From Tubulanus polymorphus (lineage: Eukaryota > Nemertea > Palaeonemertea > Tubulaniformes > Tubulanidae): a stretch of DNA of 64,000 bases. This document shows, in pieces, positions 1-11,660 of this stretch. The translations under genes and the position numbers were made by a program. How positions within the stretch are numbered: the first letter of the stretch is position 1; every line of letters starts with the position of its first letter. The stretch spans positions 7,497,175 through 7,561,174 of the forward strand of contig NC_134032.1 of assembly GCF_964204645.1 (NCBI RefSeq), in the 5' to 3' direction. The notes under the pieces were generated by a model. That model was not told the DNA's origin and ran no database searches. It was given only the letters and a program-made list of their open reading frames with translations.

Positions 1-1
1 A

Positions 2-67
2 ACAGAGGCCAAAAAACTAAAAGATGTACAACGACTAATGTCCAAATACTTCTTGCCAGATTATTGA
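2..67 (+). CDS. possible C-terminal end of a truncated ORF
   Basis: An open frame runs in from the window edge and ends in TGA at 65-67, with a charged then aromatic tail ending KYFLPDY. The residue pattern looks protein-like, but only 21 codons are visible. It could be the last exon of a host gene or of a transposon ORF. I do not recognise the family. Confidence 0.2.
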   Translation, partial: TEAKKLKDVQRLMSKYFLPDY

Positions 68-825
68 AGAGTGAAGCAGTTTTCGATTCTTAAATGGGAG
101 CTTTTGTAGATTGGTTATCCCGTAATGATTGTATTCTATGGAATAAGTTTTCTTGTTGCGATAAATTTTTGGATTGCTAGAGATGGTCTTTGCTGAATTT
201 TGGTAATGGTTTTAATAGGAACCAGATTGTGACATGGATGTTTGAATTGTTGAAATGCTGTCCAGTATTCTAATAGATGTGTGTAGTAGCCTATAGAAGT
301 TGTTTGCAATGATGTTTCAGAAGTTATGAATGATGGTTGAAAGATTCCAGCCGGGGCCGAGATGGTTTTGTAAATTGTAGTTAATCAGTGGATCGTTTTA
401 TCTGCATGGTTTGTTGTCGATGTCTTATGCTGTGTACTACTTCGTGTTAGATATTATTTTTGTATTGGGCGTTTTCTGTCATCCAATATGAAATTGATAA
501 TTTTTGGTTCAAATTATAATACATCTATCCGGAATTGGGAAATATTGCGGGAGAGTAAAAGGGGAAATATGAAAGAATTGATGATAACCTTTTTTACCGT
601 GTAAAGTTATAATTAATAATTAAATGATAAGTAATAATTTAGTTTGGCGACAAAGATTAAGTAATCTAAAATGCTAAATTGATTTCGAATTCCAACGTAT
701 GTTGTTTATGTTCAAAGTCTTCGAATGTAATATGGTTTACAGATTTTGATAAATAAATAACTGAACATAATTTCACATATATACGATTTGTTTTATGTTT
801 TAAGGGGACATAGCCAATTTGGCTT
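68..825. other. AT-rich non-coding stretch
   Basis: I see no convincing exon, RNA gene or tandem array here. The sequence is AT-rich with short homopolymer runs. Confidence 0.5.
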
Positions 826-1040
826 TTAGTACGTACATCCAGCCATCATTGTACGCATATTGTTGAAATAATAATTTCTTGTTGTAATTATTATATATGG
901 CAAAAATACATTATCATTATGAACATGGGACTCAACATTGACAAAGTAGACAATTTCATTAGGTCTACCAATCGTAGAACAGTGGATCCAGCCAACGGAC
1001 GGCGAAGGACTCAAGTAACTAAATCGGGGCCGGGTAGAAA

Positions 1041-2443
1041 CCTGTCCTCTCACGGGACAGTATTTAGAATTGGGTTCCTTCACGGGACAGTATTCAAGAT
1101 CGGGTCCTCTCACGGCACAGTATTTAAAATTGGGTTCCTTCACGGGACAGTATTCAAAATCGGGTCCTCTCACGGGACAGTATTTAAAATAGGGTCCTCT
1201 AACGGGACAGTATTTAAAATCGGGTCCTCTCACGGGACAGTGTGTTGAATCGGGCCCGCTCACGTGACATTATTTGAAACCAGGTCCTCTCACGGGACAG
1301 CAAGTTGATTCGGGTCCTCTCACGGGACATTATTTAAAATCGAGTCCTCTCACGGGACAGTGTGTTGAATCGGGCCCTCTCACGGGACAGTGTGTTGAAT
1401 CGGGTCCTCTCACGGGACAGTGTGTTGAATCGGGTCCTCTCACGGGACAGTATTTAAAATCGGGTCCTCTCACGGGACAGTGTGATGAACCGGGTCCTCT
1501 CACGGGACAGTAAGTTGATTCGGGTCCTCTCACGGGACAGTGTGTTGAATCGGGTCCTCTCACGTGACATTATTTGAAACCAGGTCCTCTCGCGGAACAG
1601 TAAGTTGATTCGGGTCCTCTCACGGGACAGTGTGTTGAATCGGGTCCTCTCACGTGACATTATTTGAAACCAGGTCCTCTCGCGGAACAGTAAGTTGATT
1701 CGGGTCCTCTCACGGGACAGTGTGTTGAATCGAGTCCTCTCACGTGACATTATTTGAAACCAGGTCCTCTCGCGGAACAGTAAGTTGATTCGGGTCCTCT
1801 CACGGGACATTATTTAAAATCGGGTCCTCTCACGGGACAGTGTGTTGAATCGGGCCCTCTCACGGGACAGTGTGTTGAATCGGGTCCTCTCACGGGACAG
1901 TGTGTTGAATCGGGTCCTCTCACGGGACAGTAAGTTGATTTGGGTCCTCTCACGGGACATTATTTAAAATCGGGTCCTCTCACGGGACAGTAAGTTGATT
2001 CGGGTCCACTCACGGGACATTATTTAAAATCGGGTCCTCTCACGGGACAGTGTGTTGAATCGGGTCCTCTCACGGGACAATGTGTTGAATCGGGTCCTCT
2101 CACGGGACAGTAAGTTGATTTGGGTCCTCTCACGGGACATTATTTAAAATCGGGTCCTCTCATGGGACAGTAAGTGTTTTCGGGTCCTCTCACGGGACAT
2201 TATTTAAAATCGGGTCCTCTCACGGGACAGTGTGTTGAATCGGGACCTCTCACGGGACAGTATTTAAAATCGGGTCCTCTCACGGGACATTATTTAAAAT
2301 CGGGTCCTCTCACAGGACAGTGTGTTGAATCGGGTCCTCTCACGGGACAGCCAGTTGATTCGGGTCCTCTCACGGGACATTATTTAAAATCGGGTCCTCT
2401 CACGGGACATTGTGTTGAATCGGGACCTCTCACGGGACGGTAA
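1041..2443 (+). repeat. 30-bp GC-rich minisatellite, about 47 units
   Basis: A strict 30-bp unit is built on the constant half CGGGTCCTCTCACGGGACA, followed by a variable 10-mer such as GTGTGTTGAA, TTATTTAAAA or GTAAGTTGAT. Because 30 is divisible by 3, some frames stay open on both strands and give repetitive 10-residue peptides (SGPLTGQ on +, RGPDSTHCPV on -). From about 1500 to 1800 the units are organised as a 90-bp three-unit higher-order repeat containing the variant CGCGGAACAG. The coding potential is a by-product of periodicity: the frames have no conserved ends, and unit variants are shuffled along the array. Confidence 0.95.
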
Positions 2444-2680
2444 CTTGAATCGCAGGTTCCGTTGTAAAATCCTGCGTGAAAAAACGTGCATTCATATCCC
2501 CTATTGTCCCCCTGGCCCTTTATGTATTTATAAATGAAATCAAAATGGAAAATGTAATAATTACAATCGATAGTTGAATTTATTTATTCATAATCGTTAT
2601 AGGCAGAATACATAAGAATATTGGGACTCGAAACCGCTAGCATTGGAATCGACGTTTCATGAAAGAATTCTACATTTGTT

Positions 2681-2708
2681 CCGTGAGAGGGCCCGGGTCC
2701 TCTCACGG
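2681..2708. repeat. palindromic half-unit of the minisatellite
   Basis: CCGTGAGAGG and CCTCTCACGG are exact inverted copies around GCCCGGGT. The right arm is the core of the 30-bp minisatellite unit, so this is an inverted pair of repeat halves stranded 240 bp beyond the array. Confidence 0.75.
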
Positions 2709-2719
2709 GACGCTGCAGT

Positions 2720-3803
2720 TTAACTCATATGAAATTGGTTGATCATGAATACAAGAATAAAGATGGCGTGATAGAGACTACGAAGAAAACTGAAAAGGTC
2801 AAGGTCGATGGAAAACTGGATAAACTGGTTGACATATTCCAAGAAAATTTAGGTCGAAAGTTTTGTCGGCACGTCTTTAACATCAGGCATCAGTACAAAA
2901 CACTGAAAGAGAAAAGGTTTACTTTAGACGAAACTGAATGTCAAATACATATACACTTTAGTGAAAACTATAGCTTAAAATACCATGAGGCAATCCAATC
3001 TACTCATTTTGGAGCATCGAATGCACAGGTAACGCTCCATACTGGCTTAGTTTACACAAAAGAAGAAACAATCTGATTTGCATCTATATCGTATGTGTAG
3101 GCGCCATGACCCATCAGCAATTTGGGCGCACCTATAACCAACTTCGACTACTTATCCCAAACTTTTCCAGGTACCAACAGAGCATATTTTGTATCTGATG
3201 AACCTACAATTCAGTATAAATGCAAGTCAAATTTTTCCTTCTGTCCACTAAACCATATAATTGGAATATGGCCTATGTAAATTGGTCATTTTTAGAAGCG
3301 GGCCATGGAAAGGGGGCTGCCGATTGGATCGGAGGTACCCTCAAGAGAACAGCCGACCGGCTAGTTTCACAAGGGAACAACATTCCTGATAGTAAGACAT
3401 TATTTGAATTGTTGTCGGCGCACAGAAATGTTAAATTATTTTATGTGACCGAGGAGCAGGTGTAGTCATTAGACAGAGATTTAGATAACATCAATTTAAG
3501 ATCAATCCCTGGTTTATGATCCTTTACTCATTGGTAAGTACTGCATTAGTTGAATACGATAAAAAAAACATTTCCGTCCATCATAGAGTTGCTGATGAAG
3601 AGTCAGTCAGGGTAAGCTGCATGCATAAAATTGGTCAAAATAGGTACTGTTGGCCACCAAAGGCTGATAATGATGTTTGGTATGATTATGATGACATAGT
3701 TACTTTAATACCACCACCAGAACCTGTAACAGAAAGGCATTTCCAAGTGAAGCCTGACAATTGGCGGGAGGTTATGACACGATACGAAGAATGGACACGC
3801 TGA
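2720..3803 (+). pseudogene. decayed transposon-type protein gene
   Basis: Three consecutive protein-like blocks lie in three different frames: 2729-3076 (115 codons), about 3183-3465, and 3516-3803. They read as one protein interrupted by frameshifts and stops. Block 1 has HFSENY and THFGASNAQVTLHTG. Block 2 has FVSDEPTIQYK and FLEAGHGKGAADWIGG. Block 3 is a basic/acidic C-terminus with CWPPKADNDVWYDYDD. From memory, blocks like these (SENY, VSD.P..QY, HGKGAAD.GG) recur together in repetitive uncharacterised invertebrate ORFs; the spaced D and E residues suggest an RNase H-like transposase, but that is inference. No intact frame remains, and splicing could explain only part of the breaks. Confidence 0.6.
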
Positions 3804-3830
3804 AATACAAAAATAACTGACAAATATAGA

Positions 3831-3916
3831 TGCATAGCAGCGATAACGGGTTTCTGCCTAATTGATTCATATGTCGAACTGGGAAGCGTACGAAGATTTC
3901 ATCGAAATAATTCTAG
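3831..3916 (+). repeat. dispersed repeat copy (pairs with 37,228-37,308)
   Basis: The segment beginning GCAGCGATAACGGGTTTCTG is about 80% identical by eye to 37,228-37,308, including GAAGATT and AATAATTCT at the end. It is a short dispersed element in direct orientation. The following 3917-4580 holds no gene I can support; the open frames there overlap on opposite strands and show no family signature. Confidence 0.5.
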
Positions 3917-4589
3917 CCCATAACATATGACTGTTGCCAAGAAGCGAAACCTGGGTCAACATTATGCTGGATATGTGGATATTAGGAGTCCATTTGTCAA
4001 AGCATCGAAGCAATCGGTTTATTGCGTCATACCGGTTTTACCGTAGTGTGAACAAATGTGACAGAACGAAAACGCAGAAATTTCCTTATTCGGCCACGTT
4101 GGAAAAGTCGGTTTGATGTTGCAAACGCTCGCAAAGCGGTTTCCTGAACAAAGACGAATTTCCTACAAACCAAAACCGATTTCAAACCTAGCCTTTTGGG
4201 ACTTCGGTGCAGTATTGGACAGGCAACCAGTCTAACCGTCCAATCAGACATACACGCGAGACTCAACTCACATTCAATGAACGGGTTCCGGGCCGCATCC
4301 CCCAAATGACGATTCGTTCGCCACACACGTGTTCGGGAGGATGCGAAAGCGATAAATGACAAAAATGGTCTACGGCGACGGAATAGTGGTTTGAATGGTG
4401 TTTAGAGATAATTACAATAACTGAAGTTGTCGCCCAAACCAGTTTTATCATTAGGTTAACATTCCAAAATCTAGATCCGGGTTTCGGATATGGAAGATTG
4501 ACAATCGAGGATTTGGACAAGTTTAGTGAAATGATGACTTAAACAAACTTTCAAATTAGCGATTTTAGACTTAAGTTCATAGAACATGT

Positions 4590-5036
4590 CAGCACCTACG
4601 ATTTTGTAATTGATTGTGATAACAAATATGCCATGTTACCAATCTAATATGGAATACAAAGTAATTCTACTATTCAATGACCCCTGGTGACCATATGCAA
4701 AACCCAATGACCTTGAAACTCACCACAATAATAGAACATGTCATAACCTACAACTTTGCAATTGATCATGGTAACAAAATATGCCTAGGTACCAATCTAA
4801 TCAGGAAATACTAAGTTATTCTACTATTCAACGCCCCCTGGTGACCATATAGAATAACTAATATCCTTAAATGTCACCACAATCATAGACAATGTCATGT
4901 GCTACAACTTTGTAATTGATTGTGGTAACAAAATATGCTTAAGTATCAAAATAATGTGGAAAAACTTTTTCCCACCTAGTACTGATGATACCAAGATGGC
5001 CGGCAATTATGTCATAATTGGCCGATCAAAATACCG
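4590..5036 (-). repeat. dispersed ~160-bp-periodic repeat, reverse copy
   Basis: Reverse-complement copies of the unit containing CACCAGGGGGCGTTGAATAG and ATGATTGTGGTGAGTTT occur about 158 bp apart. Together with the GGCCATCTTGGTATCATCAG segment, the order matches the large copy at 20,270-21,570 in inverse orientation. Confidence 0.8.
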
Positions 5037-5195
5037 GTAGCCATCTCATATCACCTTCAATCGATAACAAAGATGTAAGTTTGTCGTGAAACATCTATTA
5101 CTATTGTCTCGCAGAGCATAGACACCGACCGTTAAGCCATGTGGAATTGGTATTTTAAGGGCTATTCGGATTACTACAAAACAAGTCTCTGATAA

Positions 5196-5489
5196 ATTTT
5201 TAAAAACTTCATATCAAGGGTATATCGTAGGACTCTTGATGCTCGTGAATTATCATCCCATAATAACAATGAATCCAATTCTGCATGTGCACTAGCACGA
5301 CTGATTACTGATCCAAATATTTTAAACATGACCTTAGAAAAAAACAATTACACAAAACATCAAGTACTTACAGCATCTGAGACGCTTAATTTGAAACGTA
5401 CACTTGCACACTGTGGTTTAAATATATTCCCACCAGCTGCAAGAATCGGCAAAGGAATTGAAGACCGTAGTGACCAGTTCATTCCATGA
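5196..5489 (+). CDS. ATG-less open frame, exon or TE fragment
   Basis: A 97-codon open frame has no ATG near its start and ends in TGA at 5487-5489. Composition is protein-like, with motifs such as ACALARLITDPNIL, HQVLTASETLNLKR and CGLNIFPPAARIGKG. The TATCAAG just before GGTATATCG could be a splice acceptor. It could be an orphan exon or a fragment of a mobile-element ORF. I do not recognise the family. No neighbouring exon was found. Confidence 0.35.
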   Translation: MFKNFISRVYRRTLDARELSSHNNNESNSACALARLITDPNILNMTLEKNNYTKHQVLTASETLNLKRTLAHCGLNIFPPAARIGKGIEDRSDQFIP

Positions 5490-6590
5490 TTAATATCTGG
5501 AAAGAAAGTAATCGAAATAAATACTCGTATACAAGTGTAAACCAGTCCCTTACTAACTACTAAGGCTTTCCAATGGCTCTACACACTACATTGAGGGCCT
5601 AAATCTATTCTAGGTGTATCCCCCAAAAGGCAAGTAGTAGGTAGCCAACAATGATCATTGCTTTGCCGAGTACTCATTTGCTATCATATGTACTCATATC
5701 ATAGTACCACCCAGTGGAAAGGTAACCTTAACTGCAGTTAGACCAAGAAATCATGTCTAACATTCCCTGGTTAGTGGATTCTCACCTTAAATTGCAGTTT
5801 GCTGACATGATTTTTAAACTCTGCTGTCGTTGTCATCGATCCGAGTCGTCAAGTGAACGGAGAACGCGGAAGTAAAATTCCATGGGAAAATCCCTACCAT
5901 TCCTGTCCATATTACGTTGATTTGAGCCAGAAATCCTCAGGAAATGTAGCCAACGTAAATTGATTTACTAATAGAATTAATCAATTGACTCATTTTAGGG
6001 ATCACAGTTCATTTAAGTCCTAAAACTTGCCGTAAATTTGCGATAAATTTAAGCTGAAAATGATTTCAACCATCCGCCATGTTGGCTGCATATTGTCCGC
6101 AGTAAATGACGGATCCGGACTAATTGTAGTCTGAATTCGCGATTAACGGTTGAGTTTGACGCTCGAGGTCGTCCGGTAATTTTTTAGGCTTTTCGGGATG
6201 TACTTTTACCAATGGATTTCAATGCTTTGCGTTATTCTTGTCGCTGTTTAGACCCGGTAATTACACGGGATTAGCCTAATTCATAATACTATACGCAAAT
6301 TCGAAATGGTCAGGCACTGAGTTATATTTCTGACAGAAATGATAATTACGTTTATAAGCTGTTAGTGGTCGAATCTGAGAGGAGTTACATTCTATGAAAA
6401 GATTTTGGCGGGAAAGTGGAAAATTTATAATAATAATAATAATAATCAACAGAATTACAAGGGGTTTCTGCGAAAGCAGCAGAAACCCTAAATATTGGTA
6501 AATTCGTGAGCAAGTTTGTGACTTATTTTCATATTCCCACAAGGCTTTTGTAGGCCCTACTGATACCATCCTCGTTTGCCATAGTTTAAT
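5490..6590. other. non-coding stretch with small ATA tract
   Basis: No gene is seen. A short (ATA)n microsatellite lies at about 6425-6445. Open frames here lack any recognisable domain. Confidence 0.45.
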
Positions 6591-6593
6591 TGC

Positions 6594-7475
6594 CGCCCGC
6601 TGAAGCTCACGCCAACACGAACCCTTTATTGGTCTATTACATCAACCACAAATTCTTGGGCGGACAGGTGAACGCTCAGCGCCCCCCGTCTATATATCTA
6701 GCCAGGGCCGTCGGAACAGGGGCGGCAGGGGCGGCCCGCGCCGCCCCATTTTTTTGCTTAACAAAATTTTTTTCAAAAGCACGCTGTCGTCGTTCTCTGT
6801 ACTAGGTGGTTGGCTCACGACTTCTCGTGCTTCTGTGAATGAGACCGTGAAATGGCCCCTCAACGCATCTCCGGCGATTGAATTTTCAAAATTTTTCCAG
6901 GGGATGGCCCCTAGACCACCCTTCAGAAATAAGCCTCGTGACTTATTCCTTCCGACCGACCGCTCTGCTAGCCAATCAGATGCATTATTTTTACCGCAAG
7001 TTTGCTTGATAAATACCGCGCATCTGATTGGCTAGATATATAAACTGATGGGCGCTGAGCGGGCACCTGTCCACCCAAGAAATCGTGGGCGATGACCAAT
7101 GAAGGGTCATCTTCACCCGTCAAGGGATTCGAACCCACTACGCTGAAGCTGTTCCCCGAACCCCGCCTTGACCTCACGAGTCGTTGGAGTCGTTACTAGC
7201 CGACCAGAATCCGGTCGTACCAATCACAGCGCTTGTAACAAACCCTCAGTAGACTTCTGTTGGTTTTCCCGTTAAATCAACCAATCAGCGAACGTTTTAC
7301 CGAACAAGGAAGTATTTCGCCAATCGATATATGACGTCACGCGCAACAGCACCAATAATGAAATCACGCTTCGTGAGGCCAGGGGGCTGGTGGAAGCGAG
7401 TTCGGGAGTAATACCGGACCCCTGGCAAGCGAGGATGATGAAGGGTTTGTGTTGGCGTGAGCTTCAGCGGGCGTA
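6594..7475. mobile_element. nested foldback element
   Basis: Three inverted pairs are nested. The outer pair at about 6594-6627 and 7441-7475 shares CGTGAGCTTCAGCGGGCG after reverse complement. The middle pair at about 6651-6702 and 7030-7081 shares TGGCTAGATATATA, GGGCGCTGAGCG and CACCTGTCC. The inner pair at about 6970-6985 and 7020-7035 shares CTAGCCAATCAGATGC. Inside the left half, about 6704-6960 is GC-rich (GGGGCGGCAGGGGCGG) and looks like an independent insertion. No transposase frame is present, so this is a non-autonomous foldback or MITE. A diverged relative of its end lies near 16,900-17,035. Confidence 0.7.
7100..7190 (-). repeat. tRNA-like SINE head (B box)
   Basis: On the - strand a perfect pol III B box, GGTTCGAATCC, lies at 7125-7135 in the context GTAGTGGGTTCGAATCCC. 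No good cloverleaf or clear A box was found, so it is a tRNA-derived repeat fragment rather than a tRNA gene. Confidence 0.35.
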
Positions 7476-7529
7476 GACTGGTCGCCTGTCCAATTCTGTT
7501 ACGCCCCAAGTGAGAATACAACCCAAGTT

Positions 7530-9985
7530 GAAATATAGTTGCATCTAAAATCCGAACTCCGCTACGACTGAAACGCTGATGTGTTAGTTAATTAGATGGC
7601 GCCAGCTACCGGTGCAAAAATAGTCGAGGCTCGAATTTATCCTTTTTTCACCAGGTTTTTGAACTGATCAAAACAGTAAGCTCATATCGATATGAAATCT
7701 TTAATTAACTAAAATTCACACCATTCATTCTATATTTAAACTTGACATGGAGTGTCTGATTTTTGGGCATTCCATATCACTTTCCGAGTAGGCATATTAT
7801 AGTGTTCCTGGACCCCTTTTAAAATGTACTCTGAAAAAAGAATATTCTCTATTTTGTTATGTCATTGAAGATTCTCTTCTATGGTTGTGCCAACGCAACT
7901 TCTTCTAATTTTGATTCCATGTGTGAATTTGTATAATTGATTTGCATTTGCAGGTATGAACTTGTATTGAATATTCAAACATTTTTGTCCATTTGAGGAT
8001 TATGAGTGTCCATAGATGGAATCAGGTTTCTTTTTAACGTTTTCATTACACTTTGATGTGTTGTCTTGATGCCTTTCCTAGGGGCATCGTATAATTTTTA
8101 TGGACTTTTGCTTTACTGAAGTCCATTTTTGCTCATGTATGACACGTGCCTCCATTGGTACAAAATAACTTGCGAAAGAAGCTTAGTTTCTCATCTGAAC
8201 TTTCAAAATGTTCAATATTGTAATAATCTCTAACCCTCCTGCACCACCCTCCTGTAAGGTTTGTTAGAACTCTACAGCCGGTAAGTCTTAATAAATCTTC
8301 TTGAAAGTTTGTGTATGAGTTGGAACAGGTAAGAGGTGATATTGAAAATGGTGATCTATCAGCTAGATGATATGTCCAACATGACAGCCATGTCTGCCAT
8401 CTTGAATTTTTCATTGGCACCATACAGCCTGCCAACCTATATTGATTTCCTTGACCCTGGTGTATTAGCAGGTAAGAGGTCTACCCCTATTAAAATTGGT
8501 GACCACCAATTGTCTAATATTGCTGCTATATTATCCAATGTATGATTTTCTTCATTTTCAATAATCATTAGCACTGTCACATGTTATATACCTATAGAAA
8601 TCTGTGACTAATGAGTATACTCTACACCAGGGGAGTTGAAAATTTGAATACACTACTACGTATTAGTCAATTTATATGAAAACCATGTTATGTATTGATA
8701 ATGATGTTAAATGGCCATTTGTCTACAAAGTATATATTGATTCCCCTATGTAGATTCAGTTATTTTCGATTTGAGGAATTTCTATCAACCTCAGGTACAT
8801 GTATATCGTACATAGTTTAAAATGACCCTTGTGTAAAAGATTAATTTTGTGCTGTAATTATCAAAAGTGTCGGAATATTCATTATTGCCATACCACGTAA
8901 CAACCATTGTGGGAATAGATTATTTCTGTTGCATGGCATGTTGTCTCTACTAAGAGTCCTCCATGGTTGTACATCAGGGGACCAGTCAAAAAATGAAAAA
9001 ATAGTTGAGAAAAAAATGTTTCGGTTCTCCATCGTAGGTTTGACACATATGTATTAATGTTGTAGTCATCGAGAATTAATCATATCTCTACAGATTTTGT
9101 GCATATTTACATGTCAATAAAGATATTTTCAAATAAGACCATAGCGTTGTGTTTCCATTGCTGAAAAGGAATAGGATCGATTCGATGCAGCATACTTGAT
9201 TCCTTATACGACTAGGGCCTACATATGTTAAATTCCCCGACATCAATTTCCGAAGTTCACGTTATCGTATTGGGTTTTAGTTCAACATTTTAGTTGAGTA
9301 GTTTATGCATCTATAGTTTTGACTGGAAGACAACACCGTTGGGCAAATATCTCAAATATATAGAAGGAAAAATATCGAATTGTGGTCGGCCCAGACTGCA
9401 GATCGATTCCTATGTACTGCCAAGGCTTCTAATGCAATATCTCGAGGCCCCCACATCGCTGCTGCAGACCAGATCTTTGATGCAGAGCCCAAGATATGAA
9501 TGACCTGTTCAGCTCTACAAATACATTTTCTGGCATTCTATCATATCATTTAATGATAATTACTGAAGTAAAGTACTCGACGTAAGCCCCAATACGAAAT
9601 ATTTTGAAGCATGAATTTATTTTTATTGTTTCAATCATAATATTACATGTAATGCATTCACATCGTGATATTACTTAGCCTAAATGTTTAGAATAGTTAT
9701 TAAGATGAGCGCAACATACATAGCATCAAAATTTAAAAATTCAGCCATCCATTAAACATATTGACTCGTTTTTTAGTGGGGTAACTAAAACACATTTTAA
9801 AAAATAATTTCCAGTGCCGAATCTGTAAGGAGAGATGAAGTGGGGTTTCTTCCGACTTCCTGAGCTATGAATAACTAGTTTTAAAATTTAAAAGTGATTT
9901 CGACGGTTTATCCGAAGTTTAAAAGCCTTGCGTAAGTTGGATCTTTTGGGACCAAGACAAATCTTTCGACTTCGAAAAATTCCGA
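7530..9985. other. 2.4-kb stretch without a supportable gene
   Basis: The short opposing frames at 8133-8435 (-) and 8336-8545 (+) overlap and show no family motif. No tandem arrays or RNA genes were seen. Confidence 0.4.
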
Positions 9986-9989
9986 TTTC

Positions 9990-10254
9990 CAGCCGTTTCC
10001 AAAAACTATACGACTTCCAATTAATTTCTGTAAACGGAAAAATTTAATCCATATCTACAAGAATGATTAAAAACACTGAAATATTTCGGGTTCAATTTTT
10101 CCAATATACTCTCACAACTAGAATAACGACTGTTGACATGTATCATCGATTTACAGCCAGAAAAAAAGGGTCGGAACAGAAAAGAGAAAATTCTGGACCA
10201 TCAGTATTCATGTGATATAAATGTGATCGTGATATAAGCGAGTATCCGACTACG
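9990..10254 (+). repeat. satellite-flanking repeat (related to 41,612-42,620)
   Basis: CATCTACAAGAA, CTGAAATATTTC, CTGTTGACRTGTATCATCG, GGACCATCA and GCGAKTATCCGACT occur in the same order here and at 41,612-41,680 plus 42,331-42,620. The second copy is split by a MITE. This copy runs directly into the 61-bp satellite. Confidence 0.65.
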
Positions 10255-11660
10255 TAAATTCCTTGTTTCTGAGTTGAAATCATCGCCCTTTTATTTCCGC
10301 AAGTGACTTTTTAGGTATTTTCCGAGTTTCTGAGCTGAATTCATCGCCCTTTTAATTTCGCAAGTGACTTTTTAGGTAAATTCCAAGTTTCTGACCTGAA
10401 ATCATCGCCCTTTTAATTCCGCAAACGACTTTTTAGGTAAATTCCGAGTTTCTGAGCCGAAATCATCGCCCTTTTAATTTCGCAAGTGACTTTTAGGTAA
10501 ATTCCGAGTTTCTGAGCCGAAATTATCGCCCTTTTAATTTCGCAAGTGATTCTGTAGGTAAATTCCGAGTTTCTGAGCTGAAATGATCGCTCTTTTAATC
10601 TCGGAAGAGACTTTTTATGTATTTTCCGAGTTTTTGAGCCGAAATCATCGCCCTTTTAATTTCGCAAGCGATTTTGTAGGTTAATTTCGAGTTTCTGAGC
10701 TGAAATGATCGCTCTTTTAATCTCGGAAGTGACTTTGTAGCTAAATTCCGAGTTTCTGACCTGAAATCATCGCCCTTTTAATTTCGCAAGTGACTTTTTA
10801 GGTATTTTCCGAGTTTTTGAGCTGAAATCATCGCCCTTTTAATTTCGCAAGTGACTTTTTACGTAAATTCCGAGTTTCTGACCTGAAATCATCGCCTTTT
10901 TAATTCCGCAAACGACTTTTTAGGTAAATTCCGAGTTTCTGAGCCGAAATCATCGCCCTTTTAATTTCGCAAGCGACTTTTAGGTAAATTCCGAGTTTCT
11001 GAGCCGAAATTATCGCCCATTTAATTTCGCAAGTGATTCTGTAGGTAAATTCCGAGTTTCTGAGCTGAAATGATCGCTCTTTTAATCTCGGAAGAGACTT
11101 TTTATGTATTTTCCGAGTTTTTGAGCCGAAATCATCGCCCTTTTAATTTCGCAAGCGATCTTGTAGGTAAATTCCGAGTTTCTGAGCCGAAATCATCGCC
11201 CTTTTAATTTCGCAAGCGACTTTTTAGGTAAATTCCTAGTTTCTGAGCCGAAATGATCGCCCTTTTAATTTCGCAAGTGACTTTTAGGTAAATTCCGAGT
11301 TACTGAGCCGAAATCATCGCCCTTTTAATTTCGCAGTGACAACCGGGATCACACACAACTCACCAGAACAACAATGGATTCTTTTCAAGAGAGCGATGTC
11401 ACAACGCTACATTTCTGAAGTGAAATCATCGCATTTCACAAGTGATTTAGGTAAATTCTGAGTTTCTGAGCTGAAATCATCTTTTTTTAATTTCGCAACT
11501 GACTTTTTGAATAAATTCCGAGTTACTGTGAGCTGAAATCATTGCCCTTTTAATTTTAATTAAGTGATTTTGTTAGGTACATTCTGAGTTTCTGAGTTAA
11601 TCATCGCCCTTTTTTCACGAGTGTTTGTGTAAATTTAGAGTCTCTGAGCTGGACATCACT
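10255..11660 (+). repeat. 61-bp satellite array, ~22 units with higher-order pattern
   Basis: The unit is about 61 bp: TTCCGAGTTTCTGAGCTGAA, then ATCATCGCCCTTTTAATTTC, then GCAAGTGACTTTTTAGGTAA. Variant monomers (CTCGGAAGAGAC, CCGCAAACGAC, GATTCTGTAGG) recur in the same order about 485-490 bp apart (about 10,390-10,670 and 10,870-11,160), which indicates an eight-monomer segmental duplication. The array is regular to about 11,335, interrupted by about 65 bp of unrelated sequence, then increasingly degenerate to about 11,660. No coding frame persists through it. Confidence 0.93.

Noticed and set aside
1041-2443. CRISPR-like array or repeat protein genes
   Set aside because: Units are contiguous and drift as variants, without unique spacers; the frames exist because the period is a multiple of three. 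The context is eukaryotic.
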